This document shows, one piece after another, positions 28,499 to 38,200 of a DNA stretch of 64,000 nucleotides; the stretch's first letter is position 1; every line of letters begins with the position of its first letter. The DNA lies in assembly GCF_000513475.1 (NCBI RefSeq), contig NC_023003.1, forward strand, positions 372,001-436,000, read 5' to 3'. The notes under the pieces were generated by a model. The model did no database searches, had not been told where the DNA came from, and saw nothing but the letters and a program-made list of their open reading frames with translations. Made by a program: the position numbers and the translations under genes. This DNA is from Candidatus Babela massiliensis (GTDB lineage Bacteria > Babelota > Babeliae > Babelales > Babelaceae).

Positions 28499-31110
28499 CA
28501 AATAAATTAGTAAAAACTAAGTTAATGTATGCAGTTCTTGAAGATAATATTAAAGAAGTAGAATCTCTCTTAAATCAAGGTGTTGATGTAAATTTTCAAG
28601 ATGCATTAGGTTATACTGCTCTTATGCACACTGTTGAATTGAATTACAAGCCTATTGCTCAATTACTTATTGATCATGGTGCCGATGTTAATATTAAAAA
28701 CAATATTGGATTTTCACCATTGATGCATGCTGTTTATTTTGCACAAGATAAATATATGACAAAATTTCTTCTTGATAATAAAGCAAATGCTGATGATGCA
28801 TTTACACTTGCTGTTATCAAACAAAATGAAGAACTAATTAAACTTTTAATTGAATATAATACCGATATTAATTCCAAAGACCCTTTTACTGGTAAGACCG
28901 CTTTAATGTGGTCTCTTTATTTTTACTATACTACTTATCTTGGCTATATTCCTCTTGATATTACCTTTCATCAGTGTTTTAGCTATATCATTCTTGAGAC
29001 ATATTTTCCTAGCCTACTAGAGGACAAGAAAAAACAGTTAAAATTTATGTCTTTCTTATTTCAACAAAATTCTATAGATGTTAATTCTACTGATAATTAT
29101 GGATACAATGCTTTAATGGTTGCTACAAAGCTTGATAACAAAAGATTTTTCAGATTTGAAGTAGACTCTGGCATAATGAAAGATAAACTTAAAAATTTAG
29201 ATATTAATTCCAAAGAATATAAAACTATAAAATCTGAATTAGATGAATTAACATATTCTCCTGATTTAGTTAAGTTTTTTCTTGATCAAAAAAATTATAC
29301 TTTTGACCTAAATTATAAAAATTATCTAAATAGCAATCCTTTAATATACACCATACAATCTTATAATTACTATTTGATTAAGTTATTTTTAAGTTATAAG
29401 CAAGACATTTATACAATTGATATTAATAATCTTAAAGATAGTAATGGAAATAATGTTTTACAAAAGGCCATAATAAATAAGGATATTGAAACCGTAAAAC
29501 AAATTTTGCAATACAAACATGATACTTATAATATAGACCTTTATTCTCAAGATAAAAAAGGAAGTGATATTTTAAGATCAGCTATACAAAGAGATAATTT
29601 AGATATATTAAATCTTATTTTAAATTATAAGAAACAAACTACTACTCTTGATCTTAACAAAAAATACAATATTTTTCTTAGCAACAATGATATTTTTATT
29701 ACAACAGTTTTAATTACAGGAGTTAAAGGCAATAACATTGAAATTGTAAGATCAATATTAAACTATAAACCTGAAATTATCTCCCTAAATATTAATGCTA
29801 AGAACAATTATAACGGTACAGCATTAATATATGCCTCTCAAAATAACAACAAAGATATGGTAAAGTTAATATTAGATTATAAGTCAGATATTATTACTGT
29901 TGATATAAATAATAAACTCAATACCATTGAATACACAGCTTTACTATTTGCAGTTATCAATAACAATTTAGATATAGTTAAATTATTATTTAATTATAAA
30001 TCAGATATTATTACTGTTGATGTAAATCAAATTCAAAAAATAACATACTTTGAACGAATTCCTAAAAATCGTACCCTTATCCTTATTGCTACGATGAATA
30101 ACAATACTGAAATGATTGATTTACTTTTAAATTATAAATCAGAGCAAATAACACTTGATTTAAATATGCCTGATGTTAGTAATATGACCGCTTTACTTTG
30201 GGCTATCAAGAATAACAATATCGATATAGTAAATTCTCTACTAAATTATAAACATGATACATATACTATAGATATTAATTTTATAGGATCCTATAATCAA
30301 ACTGCTTTAATTTGGGCTGTTAAAAATAATAATACTGCAATTGTCAAAGCTCTTCTTAATTATAAAGCTACTATAGACATCAATTTTAGGAATAAATATG
30401 ATAAAAGTGCTTTAAGTTGGGCTATTGGTAATCAAAATACCGAAATAGTTGAATTACTATTAAATTATCAAAAAGATAATTATATTATAGATCTTAATTA
30501 CGTAGATAAAAATCAAGATACTTATTTAATTTTAGCAACTAAAATTAATAATGTAAAAATTGTCCAATTGATTCTCAATTATCGTGTTAAGGATTATATA
30601 ATTAATATTAATAGCCAAGATAAACATGGCAAAACTGCTTTAATTTATGCTATTGAAAAAAATAATATTGATATAGTTAAAGCTCTTTTAAATTATAAAT
30701 ATCAGATCATTGACATTAATTTACAAGACCATAATAAATCTAATGCTTTAATGTACTCTATATCTAAAAACAATTTTGATATTGTTAAAATGCTTCTAAA
30801 CTATAATTATACTATCGATTTAGATATAAAAAATAGTAATGACAGAACAGCTTTAATGATTGCATCTAAGAAAAACAATATTGATATAATTAGCCTTCTT
30901 CTTAATTATAAAGTCAAACCTAACATGGATGCCCAAGATTTTTATGGCTATACAGCTCTGATTATAGCTACTAGAAAAAATAATATTGAAGCAGTAAAAG
31001 CTCTTTTAGAACATAATGCTAATAAATCTATTAAAGATAATTATTTTCATACTGCTTTAGATTACGCCAAAGAGCTAAAAATTAGCAAGTTAATTAAATT
31101 ACTTTCATAA
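28492..31110 (+). CDS. Ankyrin-repeat protein, array unit 3 (type A)
   Basis: 872 aa from the ATG at 28492 that overlaps the partner stop. The start is MVTNKLVKTKLMYAVLEDN. Its centre matches unit 1 (FDLNYKNYLNSNPLIYTI, LDLNKKYNIFLSNND), but the segment around residues 190-240 is unique in the array (SLLEDKKKQ, KRFFRFEVDSGIMKDKLKNL, where the other three have DREKQ and YFSRYNVKTHILKDKLEKL). This local divergence suggests either faster change or a conversion tract shared by units 1, 2 and 4. C-terminal repeats are almost identical to the other copies. Confidence 0.9.
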   Translation: MVTNKLVKTKLMYAVLEDNIKEVESLLNQGVDVNFQDALGYTALMHTVELNYKPIAQLLIDHGADVNIKNNIGFSPLMHAVYFAQDKYMTKFLLDNKANADDAFTLAVIKQNEELIKLLIEYNTDINSKDPFTGKTALMWSLYFYYTTYLGYIPLDITFHQCFSYIILETYFPSLLEDKKKQLKFMSFLFQQNSIDVNSTDNYGYNALMVATKLDNKRFFRFEVDSGIMKDKLKNLDINSKEYKTIKSELDELTYSPDLVKFFLDQKNYTFDLNYKNYLNSNPLIYTIQSYNYYLIKLFLSYKQDIYTIDINNLKDSNGNNVLQKAIINKDIETVKQILQYKHDTYNIDLYSQDKKGSDILRSAIQRDNLDILNLILNYKKQTTTLDLNKKYNIFLSNNDIFITTVLITGVKGNNIEIVRSILNYKPEIISLNINAKNNYNGTALIYASQNNNKDMVKLILDYKSDIITVDINNKLNTIEYTALLFAVINNNLDIVKLLFNYKSDIITVDVNQIQKITYFERIPKNRTLILIATMNNNTEMIDLLLNYKSEQITLDLNMPDVSNMTALLWAIKNNNIDIVNSLLNYKHDTYTIDINFIGSYNQTALIWAVKNNNTAIVKALLNYKATIDINFRNKYDKSALSWAIGNQNTEIVELLLNYQKDNYIIDLNYVDKNQDTYLILATKINNVKIVQLILNYRVKDYIININSQDKHGKTALIYAIEKNNIDIVKALLNYKYQIIDINLQDHNKSNALMYSISKNNFDIVKMLLNYNYTIDLDIKNSNDRTALMIASKKNNIDIISLLLNYKVKPNMDAQDFYGYTALIIATRKNNIEAVKALLEHNANKSIKDNYFHTALDYAKELKISKLIKLLS

Positions 31111-31137
31111 AAATCTATAAATTTTTCAAAGGATATT

Positions 31138-31845
31138 ATGTTTCCATATAGAATTGTATCTGATTATATACTTTATATACAGTTTAGAAAGAATCTAAAA
31201 ATTTTAGCTCCTCCTCTTTGGATCTTAGAGATCTTAAAAAAAGATATTCTTTATCTTATTGAAGAAAATAAGATAGAAGTTAATTCAGATTTAATAAGAT
31301 TTATTCAAAGACTAAATAAAAAAGTTGATAAAAGCTATCTAAAGCACATAGAACATGAAGATCGAAATCCCTTAAATTACTCATCTTATTCTTTTACTTT
31401 AAAATTTCCTTATACAGATGATAACCTCACTACTTTTGTTAATTTAGTTGAATTAGCTGTTAAAAAAGGTATACATCAAGGTTCATACGAAATCGATCTT
31501 GAAACACTAAAGAAATTTGAAAAGGATATTGAAGGTTTTATCAGAGTTCAAACTCATCGCCAAAACAATACAATTTTAAGAAAACTTGATAAAGAAGATT
31601 TACTCTTAAGCGAATTTGCTGAAGTAATAGAATTTATTAATGAAAAAGAATATAAAATAGTTACGACCGCCAATTTTCCTCTTTATGGTGTTTTTTTGGA
31701 TGAGAGATTTACACTTATGCATCATATGCTTTATTTATTAAACTCAAGAACCAATATGGTAATTAAATTTAGAGATACATTAAAAGAAATTCTAGATGAT
31801 CATAATAAAAAATCCCAATCTTGGCTATATCGTATGTTTGGATGA
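31138..31845 (+). CDS. Conserved array partner protein, unit 3, 3'-truncated by a nonsense change
   Basis: 235 aa, long version as in unit 1. The final codons differ: TGG of the other copies is TGA at 31843-31845, removing the last four residues (WLEW). The stop therefore falls 5 bp before the next ATG instead of overlapping it, which may weaken translational coupling with unit 4. The leader before the ATG has lost one base relative to the other copies (27 bp instead of 28 between genes). Otherwise intact and conserved. Confidence 0.82.
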   Translation: MFPYRIVSDYILYIQFRKNLKILAPPLWILEILKKDILYLIEENKIEVNSDLIRFIQRLNKKVDKSYLKHIEHEDRNPLNYSSYSFTLKFPYTDDNLTTFVNLVELAVKKGIHQGSYEIDLETLKKFEKDIEGFIRVQTHRQNNTILRKLDKEDLLLSEFAEVIEFINEKEYKIVTTANFPLYGVFLDERFTLMHHMLYLLNSRTNMVIKFRDTLKEILDDHNKKSQSWLYRMFG

Positions 31846-31882
31846 TTAGAATGGTAACAAATAAATTAGTAAAAGTGAATTA

Positions 31883-34429
31883 ATGTATGCAGTTCTTGAA
31901 GATAATATTAAAGAAGTAGAATCTCTCTTAAATCAAGGTGTTGATGTAAATTTTCAAGATGTATTAGGTTACACTGCTTTTATGCACGCTATTGAATTGA
32001 ATTATAAGCCTATTGCCCAATTACTTATCGATCATGGTGCTGATGTTAATATTAAAAACAATATTGAATTTTCACCATTGATGCATGCTGTTTATGTTTC
32101 CCAAGATAAAGATATGACAAAATTTCTTCTTGATAATAAAGCAAATCCTAATGATGCATTTACACTTGCTGTTATCAAACAAAATGAAGACCTAATCAAA
32201 CTTTTAATTGAATATAATACCGATATTAATTCAAAAGATCCTTTTACTGGTAAGACCGCCTTAATGTGGTCTCTTTATTTTTACTATACTACCTATCTTG
32301 GATATATTCCTCTTGATTTTTCCTTTCATCAGTGTTTTAGCTATATCATTCTTGAGACATATTTTCCTAGTCTATGGAATGACAGAGAAAAACAGTTAAA
32401 ATTTATGTCTTTTCTATTCCAACAAAATTCTATAAATGTTAATACTATTGATAATTACGGATACAATGCTTTAATTATTGCCACAAAGCTTGATAATAAG
32501 TATTTTTCTAGATATAACGTTAAGACTCATATATTAAAAGATAAACTTGAAAAATTAGACAATAACTCTAATGAATATAAAACTATAAAATCTGAGTTAG
32601 ATAAACTAGCATATTCTCCTGATCTAGTTCAATTTTTTCTTGATAGTAATAATGAATTTGATATCAATTACAAAAATAAGCTTCAAAGCAATAGCTTAAT
32701 ATATTCATTAAAATATTACAATCCTTATTTAATTGACCTATTTTTAAACTATAATAAAAATACTTTTACTCTCGACCTTAACAACCTAAAGGATAATTAT
32801 GGAAATAATACTTTAAATAAAGCAATATTAAATAAAGACAAAGAAACTATAAGACAAATTTTAAACTATAACATAGATCTTTATATAGAAAACAAGCGAG
32901 GCGAAGATGCAATATTAAATTCCATTCGAGCTAATGATAAAGAAATAGTTAATCTTATTTTGAACTACAAGAAGAATATCTACGAGCTTAACTTAAACAA
33001 AAAATATAAATCAGGAACTACGGTATTAATAAGTGCAATATTCCATAGGATAAATTCTGATATAATTAGGTCAATTTTAGATTATAAGAAAGATACTTAC
33101 ATTATTGATATAAATACTACAACTAATAATCATGAAACCGCATTAATATATGCATGTCAAAATAATAATACAGAAACAGTTAAGCTGCTATTAAACTATA
33201 AACCTAATATAATTACACTCAATATTAATAACAAATCTAAGGTTTATGGATACTCAGCATTACTATTTGCAATTATCAATAACAATTTAGATATAGTTAA
33301 ATTATTACTTAACTATAAACCAGATATTATTACTGTTGATGTAAATCAAATTCAAAAAGTAACACGCTTTGAACGAATTCCTAAAAATCGTACCCTTATC
33401 CTTATTGCTGCTATGAATAACAATACTGAAATGATTGATTTACTTTTAAATTATAAATCAGAGCAAATAACACTTGATTTAAATATGCCTGATGTTAGTA
33501 ATATGACAGCTTTACTTTGGGCTATTAAGAATAACAATATCGATATAGTAAATTCTCTACTAAATTATAAACATGATACATATACTATAGATATTAATTT
33601 CATAGGGCCCTATAATCAAACTGCTTTAATTTGGGCCGTTAAAAACAATCACTGCGAAATTGTAAAAGCTCTTCTTAATTATAAAACTACTATCGATATT
33701 AACTTTAGAGATAAATATGATAAAAGTGCTTTAAGCTGGACTATTGATAATCAAAACCCCGAAATAGTTGAATTACTATTAAATTATCAAAAAGATAATT
33801 ATATTATAGATCTTAATTACCTAGATAAAAATCAAGATACTTATTTAATTTTAGCAACTAAAACTAATAATGTTAAAATTGTCCAATTGATTCTCAATTA
33901 CCAGGTGCAAGATTATATAATTAATATTAATAGCCAAGATAAACATGGCAAAACTGCTTTAATTTATGCTATTGAAAAAAATAATATAGATATCGTTAAA
34001 GTTCTTCTAAATTATAAACAACAAATTATTGACATCAGTTTACAAGATCATAATAAATCTAATGCTTTAATGTACTCTATATCTAAAAACAATTTCAATA
34101 TAGTAAAAATGCTTCTAAACTATAATTATACTATCGATTTAGATATAAAAAATAGTAATGGCAGAACTGCTTTAATGATCGCATCTAAGAAAAATAATAT
34201 TGATATAGTTAATCTTATTCTTAATTATAAAGTCAAACCTAACATTGATGAACAAGATTTTTATGGCTATACCGCTCTGATTATAGCTACAAGAAAAAAT
34301 AATATTGAAGCAGTAAAAGCGCTTTTAGAACATAATGCTAATAAATCAATTAAAGATAATTATTTTTATACTGCTTTAGATTACGCCAAAGAGCTAAAAA
34401 TTAGCCAGTTAATTAAGTTACTTTCATAA
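31883..34429 (+). CDS. Ankyrin-repeat protein, array unit 4 (type B), 5' frameshift
   Basis: 848 aa from the internal ATG at 31883. The ancestral start at 31851 is frameshifted: a run of five A is four A here, so the frame reads only MVTNKLVKVN and stops at TAA 31881-31883. That stop overlaps the next in-frame ATG as TAATG, an arrangement suited to reinitiation, so a protein lacking 11 N-terminal residues can still be made. The centre matches unit 2. The rest is intact, with the same repeat stack and C-terminal cap. The short A-run is a candidate slippage site. Confidence 0.85.
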   Translation: MYAVLEDNIKEVESLLNQGVDVNFQDVLGYTAFMHAIELNYKPIAQLLIDHGADVNIKNNIEFSPLMHAVYVSQDKDMTKFLLDNKANPNDAFTLAVIKQNEDLIKLLIEYNTDINSKDPFTGKTALMWSLYFYYTTYLGYIPLDFSFHQCFSYIILETYFPSLWNDREKQLKFMSFLFQQNSINVNTIDNYGYNALIIATKLDNKYFSRYNVKTHILKDKLEKLDNNSNEYKTIKSELDKLAYSPDLVQFFLDSNNEFDINYKNKLQSNSLIYSLKYYNPYLIDLFLNYNKNTFTLDLNNLKDNYGNNTLNKAILNKDKETIRQILNYNIDLYIENKRGEDAILNSIRANDKEIVNLILNYKKNIYELNLNKKYKSGTTVLISAIFHRINSDIIRSILDYKKDTYIIDINTTTNNHETALIYACQNNNTETVKLLLNYKPNIITLNINNKSKVYGYSALLFAIINNNLDIVKLLLNYKPDIITVDVNQIQKVTRFERIPKNRTLILIAAMNNNTEMIDLLLNYKSEQITLDLNMPDVSNMTALLWAIKNNNIDIVNSLLNYKHDTYTIDINFIGPYNQTALIWAVKNNHCEIVKALLNYKTTIDINFRDKYDKSALSWTIDNQNPEIVELLLNYQKDNYIIDLNYLDKNQDTYLILATKTNNVKIVQLILNYQVQDYIININSQDKHGKTALIYAIEKNNIDIVKVLLNYKQQIIDISLQDHNKSNALMYSISKNNFNIVKMLLNYNYTIDLDIKNSNGRTALMIASKKNNIDIVNLILNYKVKPNIDEQDFYGYTALIIATRKNNIEAVKALLEHNANKSIKDNYFYTALDYAKELKISQLIKLLS

Positions 34430-34457
34430 AAATCTATAAACATTTTCAAAGGATATT

Positions 34458-35147
34458 ATGTTTCCATATAGAATTTTATCTGATTATATACTTTATATAC
34501 AATTTAGAAAGAATCTAAAAATTTTAGCTCCTCCTCTTTGGATCTTAGAGATATTAAAAAAAGATCTTATTTATCTTATTGAAGAAAATAAGATAAAAGT
34601 TAGTCCAAATTTAACAAGATTCATTCAAAGACTAAATAAAAAAGTTGATAAAAGCTATCTAAAGCACATAGAGCGTCAAGATAGGAACCCTTTAAATTAC
34701 TCATCTTATTCTTTTACTTTAAAATTTCCTTATACAGGAGATAACCTAACTACTTTTGTTAATTTAGTTGAATTGGCTGTTAAAAAAGGTATACATCAAG
34801 GTTCATATGAGATTGATCTTGAAACACTAAAGAAGTTTGAAAAGGATATTGAAAAATTTAGAAACCTTCAAAGTAACCGTCAAGAAGATTTACTCTTAAG
34901 CGAATCTGCCGAAGTAATAGAATTTATTAATGAAAAAGAATATAAAATAGTTTCTACTGCTAACTTTCCTCTTTATGGTGTTTTTTTGGATGAAAGATTT
35001 ACACTTATGCATCATATGCTTTATTTATTAAACTCAAGAACCAATATGGTAATTAAATTTAGAGATACATTAAAAGAAATTCTGGATGATCATAATAAAA
35101 AATCCCAATCTTGGCTATATCGTATGTTTGGATGGTTAGAATGGTAA
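34458..35147 (+). CDS. Conserved array partner protein, unit 4
   Basis: 229 aa, short version as in unit 2, with a full WLEW ending. It starts MFPYRILSDYILY after the usual 28-bp spacer and AAAGGA leader. Its 3' end overlaps the 40-bp stub of a fifth ankyrin gene, so it is the last complete gene of the array. Conservation of this gene in all copies, with no premature stop inside the body, indicates it has been under selection. Confidence 0.85.
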   Translation: MFPYRILSDYILYIQFRKNLKILAPPLWILEILKKDLIYLIEENKIKVSPNLTRFIQRLNKKVDKSYLKHIERQDRNPLNYSSYSFTLKFPYTGDNLTTFVNLVELAVKKGIHQGSYEIDLETLKKFEKDIEKFRNLQSNRQEDLLLSESAEVIEFINEKEYKIVSTANFPLYGVFLDERFTLMHHMLYLLNSRTNMVIKFRDTLKEILDDHNKKSQSWLYRMFGWLEW

Positions 35148-35180
35148 CAAATAAATTAGTAAAAGTGAATTAATGTATGC
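35141..35180 (+). pseudogene. Stub of a fifth array ankyrin gene
   Basis: These 40 bp are identical to 31851-31890, the start of unit 4, including its one-A deletion; sequence identity ends abruptly at 35180. The stub encodes only MVTNKLVKVN. It marks the right-hand recombination break of the array and shows that the A deletion was already present in the copy from which this end derives. Confidence 0.85.
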
Positions 35181-35189
35181 TGTTAATAA

Positions 35190-35228
35190 GCTATCTATAG
35201 TTAAGTAAAATACTACACTATAGATAGC
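35190..35228. terminator. Hairpin between array and convergent giant gene
   Basis: A perfect 12-bp inverted repeat, GCTATCTATAGT with ACTATAGATAGC, separated by 15 nt, lies at the convergent end of two transcription units. No long U-tract, so moderate confidence as terminator. Confidence 0.5.
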
Positions 35229-35251
35229 CTCTAATTTAATTATTAATTAAT

Positions 35252-38200
35252 TTACTCTCGGCTAAATTTTTTTGCTCGATTTATAGTATCAATTACTCCA
35301 AACATAGTATAGGCTGCTATATATTTAGCTATCAGTTGATCTTTATCCCTCATAGTAATATCATCTTTTGACAAAATTTTTGATAGATTAAAAATCTCTT
35401 TTATATGATTAAAGGTAATATCACCAATTCCTAATTTAGACATCTCTTTATCTAAATCGTAAGATTCCATTTTAGAAAAATCTTTTACTAAAGATTGAAC
35501 ATTTGATAAAAGCAATAATGCTTCAAAATTATATGACAAAGCCCCAAACATGCTTTTTTGTAATTCTTTGTCCTTATACCTATCTTTGAATTGCTCCATC
35601 TTGGCCTTATATTTAGCGCGTGTTTGACTTATAGTTTCCTTAAGTTTCTTTTCATCGCCTCTATATAAATCAATACCTAAATTATCAGCAGCTTTAACTA
35701 AATCTACCAATAGCAATTTCTTGTTGCCAAATTCATAAGGAGGATATTTACTCTCAAATATTCCTTGAGGTTTATTATGCCATCTTTCTTCATATCTCAT
35801 TCTATCTCCTAAATTTATTATCTCTTTCAAAGTATAACAAGTTAGATCCAAAGTAATTTCTGCAAATTTCCTTATATCTTCTTTTGAAAGATCATGATTG
35901 ACATTATGAAGAAAATATTTAATAACTGCTAATCTTAAATAATATCCCGGTAATTTTTCTGTTCGATAATCTAAACGAGTTTTTTTATTTTGAGAGCCTC
36001 CCTCTATATCATTCCTTAGAAACTTTTCATTTTCTGCTAGATCTCTTGATTCATGATATACATTAGTATTTTTAAACCATTGATAATTTTGAGAAGCAGA
36101 CGAATTATAACCACCTCTTAAATTAATAGGCAATGATATAGGAATCGGGGCAGGTATTGGTATACTAAAACTAGCTCCCAAACTTGCTTCTCCACTTAAT
36201 CCACTCTTAGGTTCATTAGCCAAAGTAGAAATAGTGTGATCTCCCACTATAATTTGTACAGCTTTAGCCTTTTTTTGTAAAACCGAATATAAACCTATAT
36301 ATAAATCATGAGACTTTATAAACTTTAGACCTCTCCAACGAACAGAAATCATTGCATTATCAACGACTTCTTGCAAATCTTTAGCAGTAAAATTATCTAC
36401 AGCCTCAGCTGCTATATCATTGTAAACATAATCTGTTATATCAGAGGTCGTTTTATCGTTTATTAAATGTTTAAGAATAGTAAATCTTAAATTTTGATCT
36501 GCTAAAGTACCGTTTTGTTCCCAGTACATTCCTGTATAAATATCATTTATAGTTAAAGTTCTTAAGTTTAAAGCTCTAGATTTTATATTGGTTACAGTAT
36601 TTTTAACATTCTCAGCAGTACACTTAAACATATGTTTAAATAACTTTCCCCAGAAATTATTAAAAGTCACATCTTGTAATTGTAATCCATAGATTTCAAG
36701 ATAATATTTTAGTAAAGCTTTTGCATGTTCTTCAGAAGCAATAATCATTTTAGGTCTTTGGTTATATATAGCAACTATATAATCTTTCTCTGTTAGAATC
36801 CTATCTTCAATAGATCTACTTTTTATCATAGAGGTAGAATTTACCAATATTTTAGACAAATCCCTATAATTTAAATCATTAAACATGTTAGCTATCGCTT
36901 GCAATGTATCAGTTGAAGAATAATAACCTTTAACCCTAAGACCTTTTCGTAAAAAATCAACTATATCTACAACCATAGGTAACTTAATTTCTACAGTAAT
37001 AAAGCGATCTTTAAGAGGTTGAGGTAATTTATCAGGATAGTTAGTAGCTAAAATACATATTGATTTATTTTGAGATAAATTACACTGTAAATTTCTAGTC
37101 GCTCTTAAACTTTCACCATTTTTATCATTAATATCATTATTAGTTATGGCGTCAACCTCATCTATAAATATAACGGAATTTTTAGATGAATTCTCGGTAT
37201 AATTAAAAACAGCATTAATAGATTCAGATCCTGATCCTTGGTAACTAGTTATTAATGAGCCTGCATTAAGATAATAAAAATCACTATTAGTTTCTTTAGC
37301 AATAGCTTCTGCTAAAGAGGTTTTTCCTGTCCCTGGAGCTCCAACTAATAAAATATTCTTTATATCCTTATCACTTAGCTCTTCAGATTTTATACTTTGT
37401 ACAAGGTTTTTTATCTCTATAGGTAGATCCCCTATTAAATCTCTAAACATAATAGAAGGAATCCGTTTAAAACTCTGAGCCAAAGTTTCTTGTTTATTAT
37501 CTTTATCAAAAGTATCAGAATCTTGTTCAATAGTATTAGAGTTTAAAAATTCATTAAAATCTTTAGTATTATTTTTATCTTTCTTACTTACATTAGGTTT
37601 TTCTAAACTCACCTCTGATATTAACTTTATAAAAGTTATAATTTCATCTAGATAAGCAGAATTAGAATTTTCATAGCAGTTAACTAAAAAAACTTTGGCC
37701 AATTCTTTTTTATTTTTATTAATAACACAGGTTATCCAATAATTTTTATGAGAAAATAATAAAATTGCCATACCGGAATAATCTATATTATTAAAGTTAT
37801 CAATAAATTCCCTAAAATCAATATCTTTTTTAAGCAATTCCTGAATAACATTTTTTTTAGAAATATCAACACATCGTATAAATATATCTCTAGGTATATC
37901 AATCTTACTGATCTTTTCTAAAGATATAATATTTTCCAATTCTTCTTTTGATATCCATAACCCCGGATCGCATATATCAAACTGAGTTACGTTCTCAATA
38001 TCAATTAAATCGGCAAAATTCTCATTAAATCTATTTTGCCAATTTATCTTATAAACTTTACTATTATTATTTAGATTTACAATCATATAATCTGAGATAA
38101 CTTCAAAATCTAAATCCGATAAATTTATAATATCACATATGTTGTCTTTAATAGTTTCACCTTTTTGACCAAAACAATTTTCAAATATCCTGAATATATC

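Larger units (their letters stand above)
21844..35180 (+). repeat. Tandem array of a two-gene ankyrin/partner unit (4 copies plus stub)
   Basis: Direct tandem repeat. Unit boundaries, placed at the ankyrin ATG, are 21844-25200 (3357 bp), 25201-28491 (3291), 28492-31850 (3359), 31851-35140 (3290), then a 40-bp stub 35141-35180. Lengths alternate long-short-long-short. The central variable part of the ankyrin protein and the insertion in the partner also alternate: units 1 and 3 share one version, 2 and 4 the other. By contrast the first coding segment groups 1 with 2 (ENNIKEVETLL) and 3 with 4 (EDNIKEVESLL). The array therefore looks like a duplicated dimer overlaid with gene conversion. It is flanked by a terminator-like hairpin at 35190-35228. 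Confidence 0.9.

Noticed and set aside
21844-35180. Transposon or insertion sequence as cause of the array
   Set aside because: No transposase, terminal inverted repeats or target duplications at the borders; the stub at 35141-35180 fits homologous or slipped tandem duplication.
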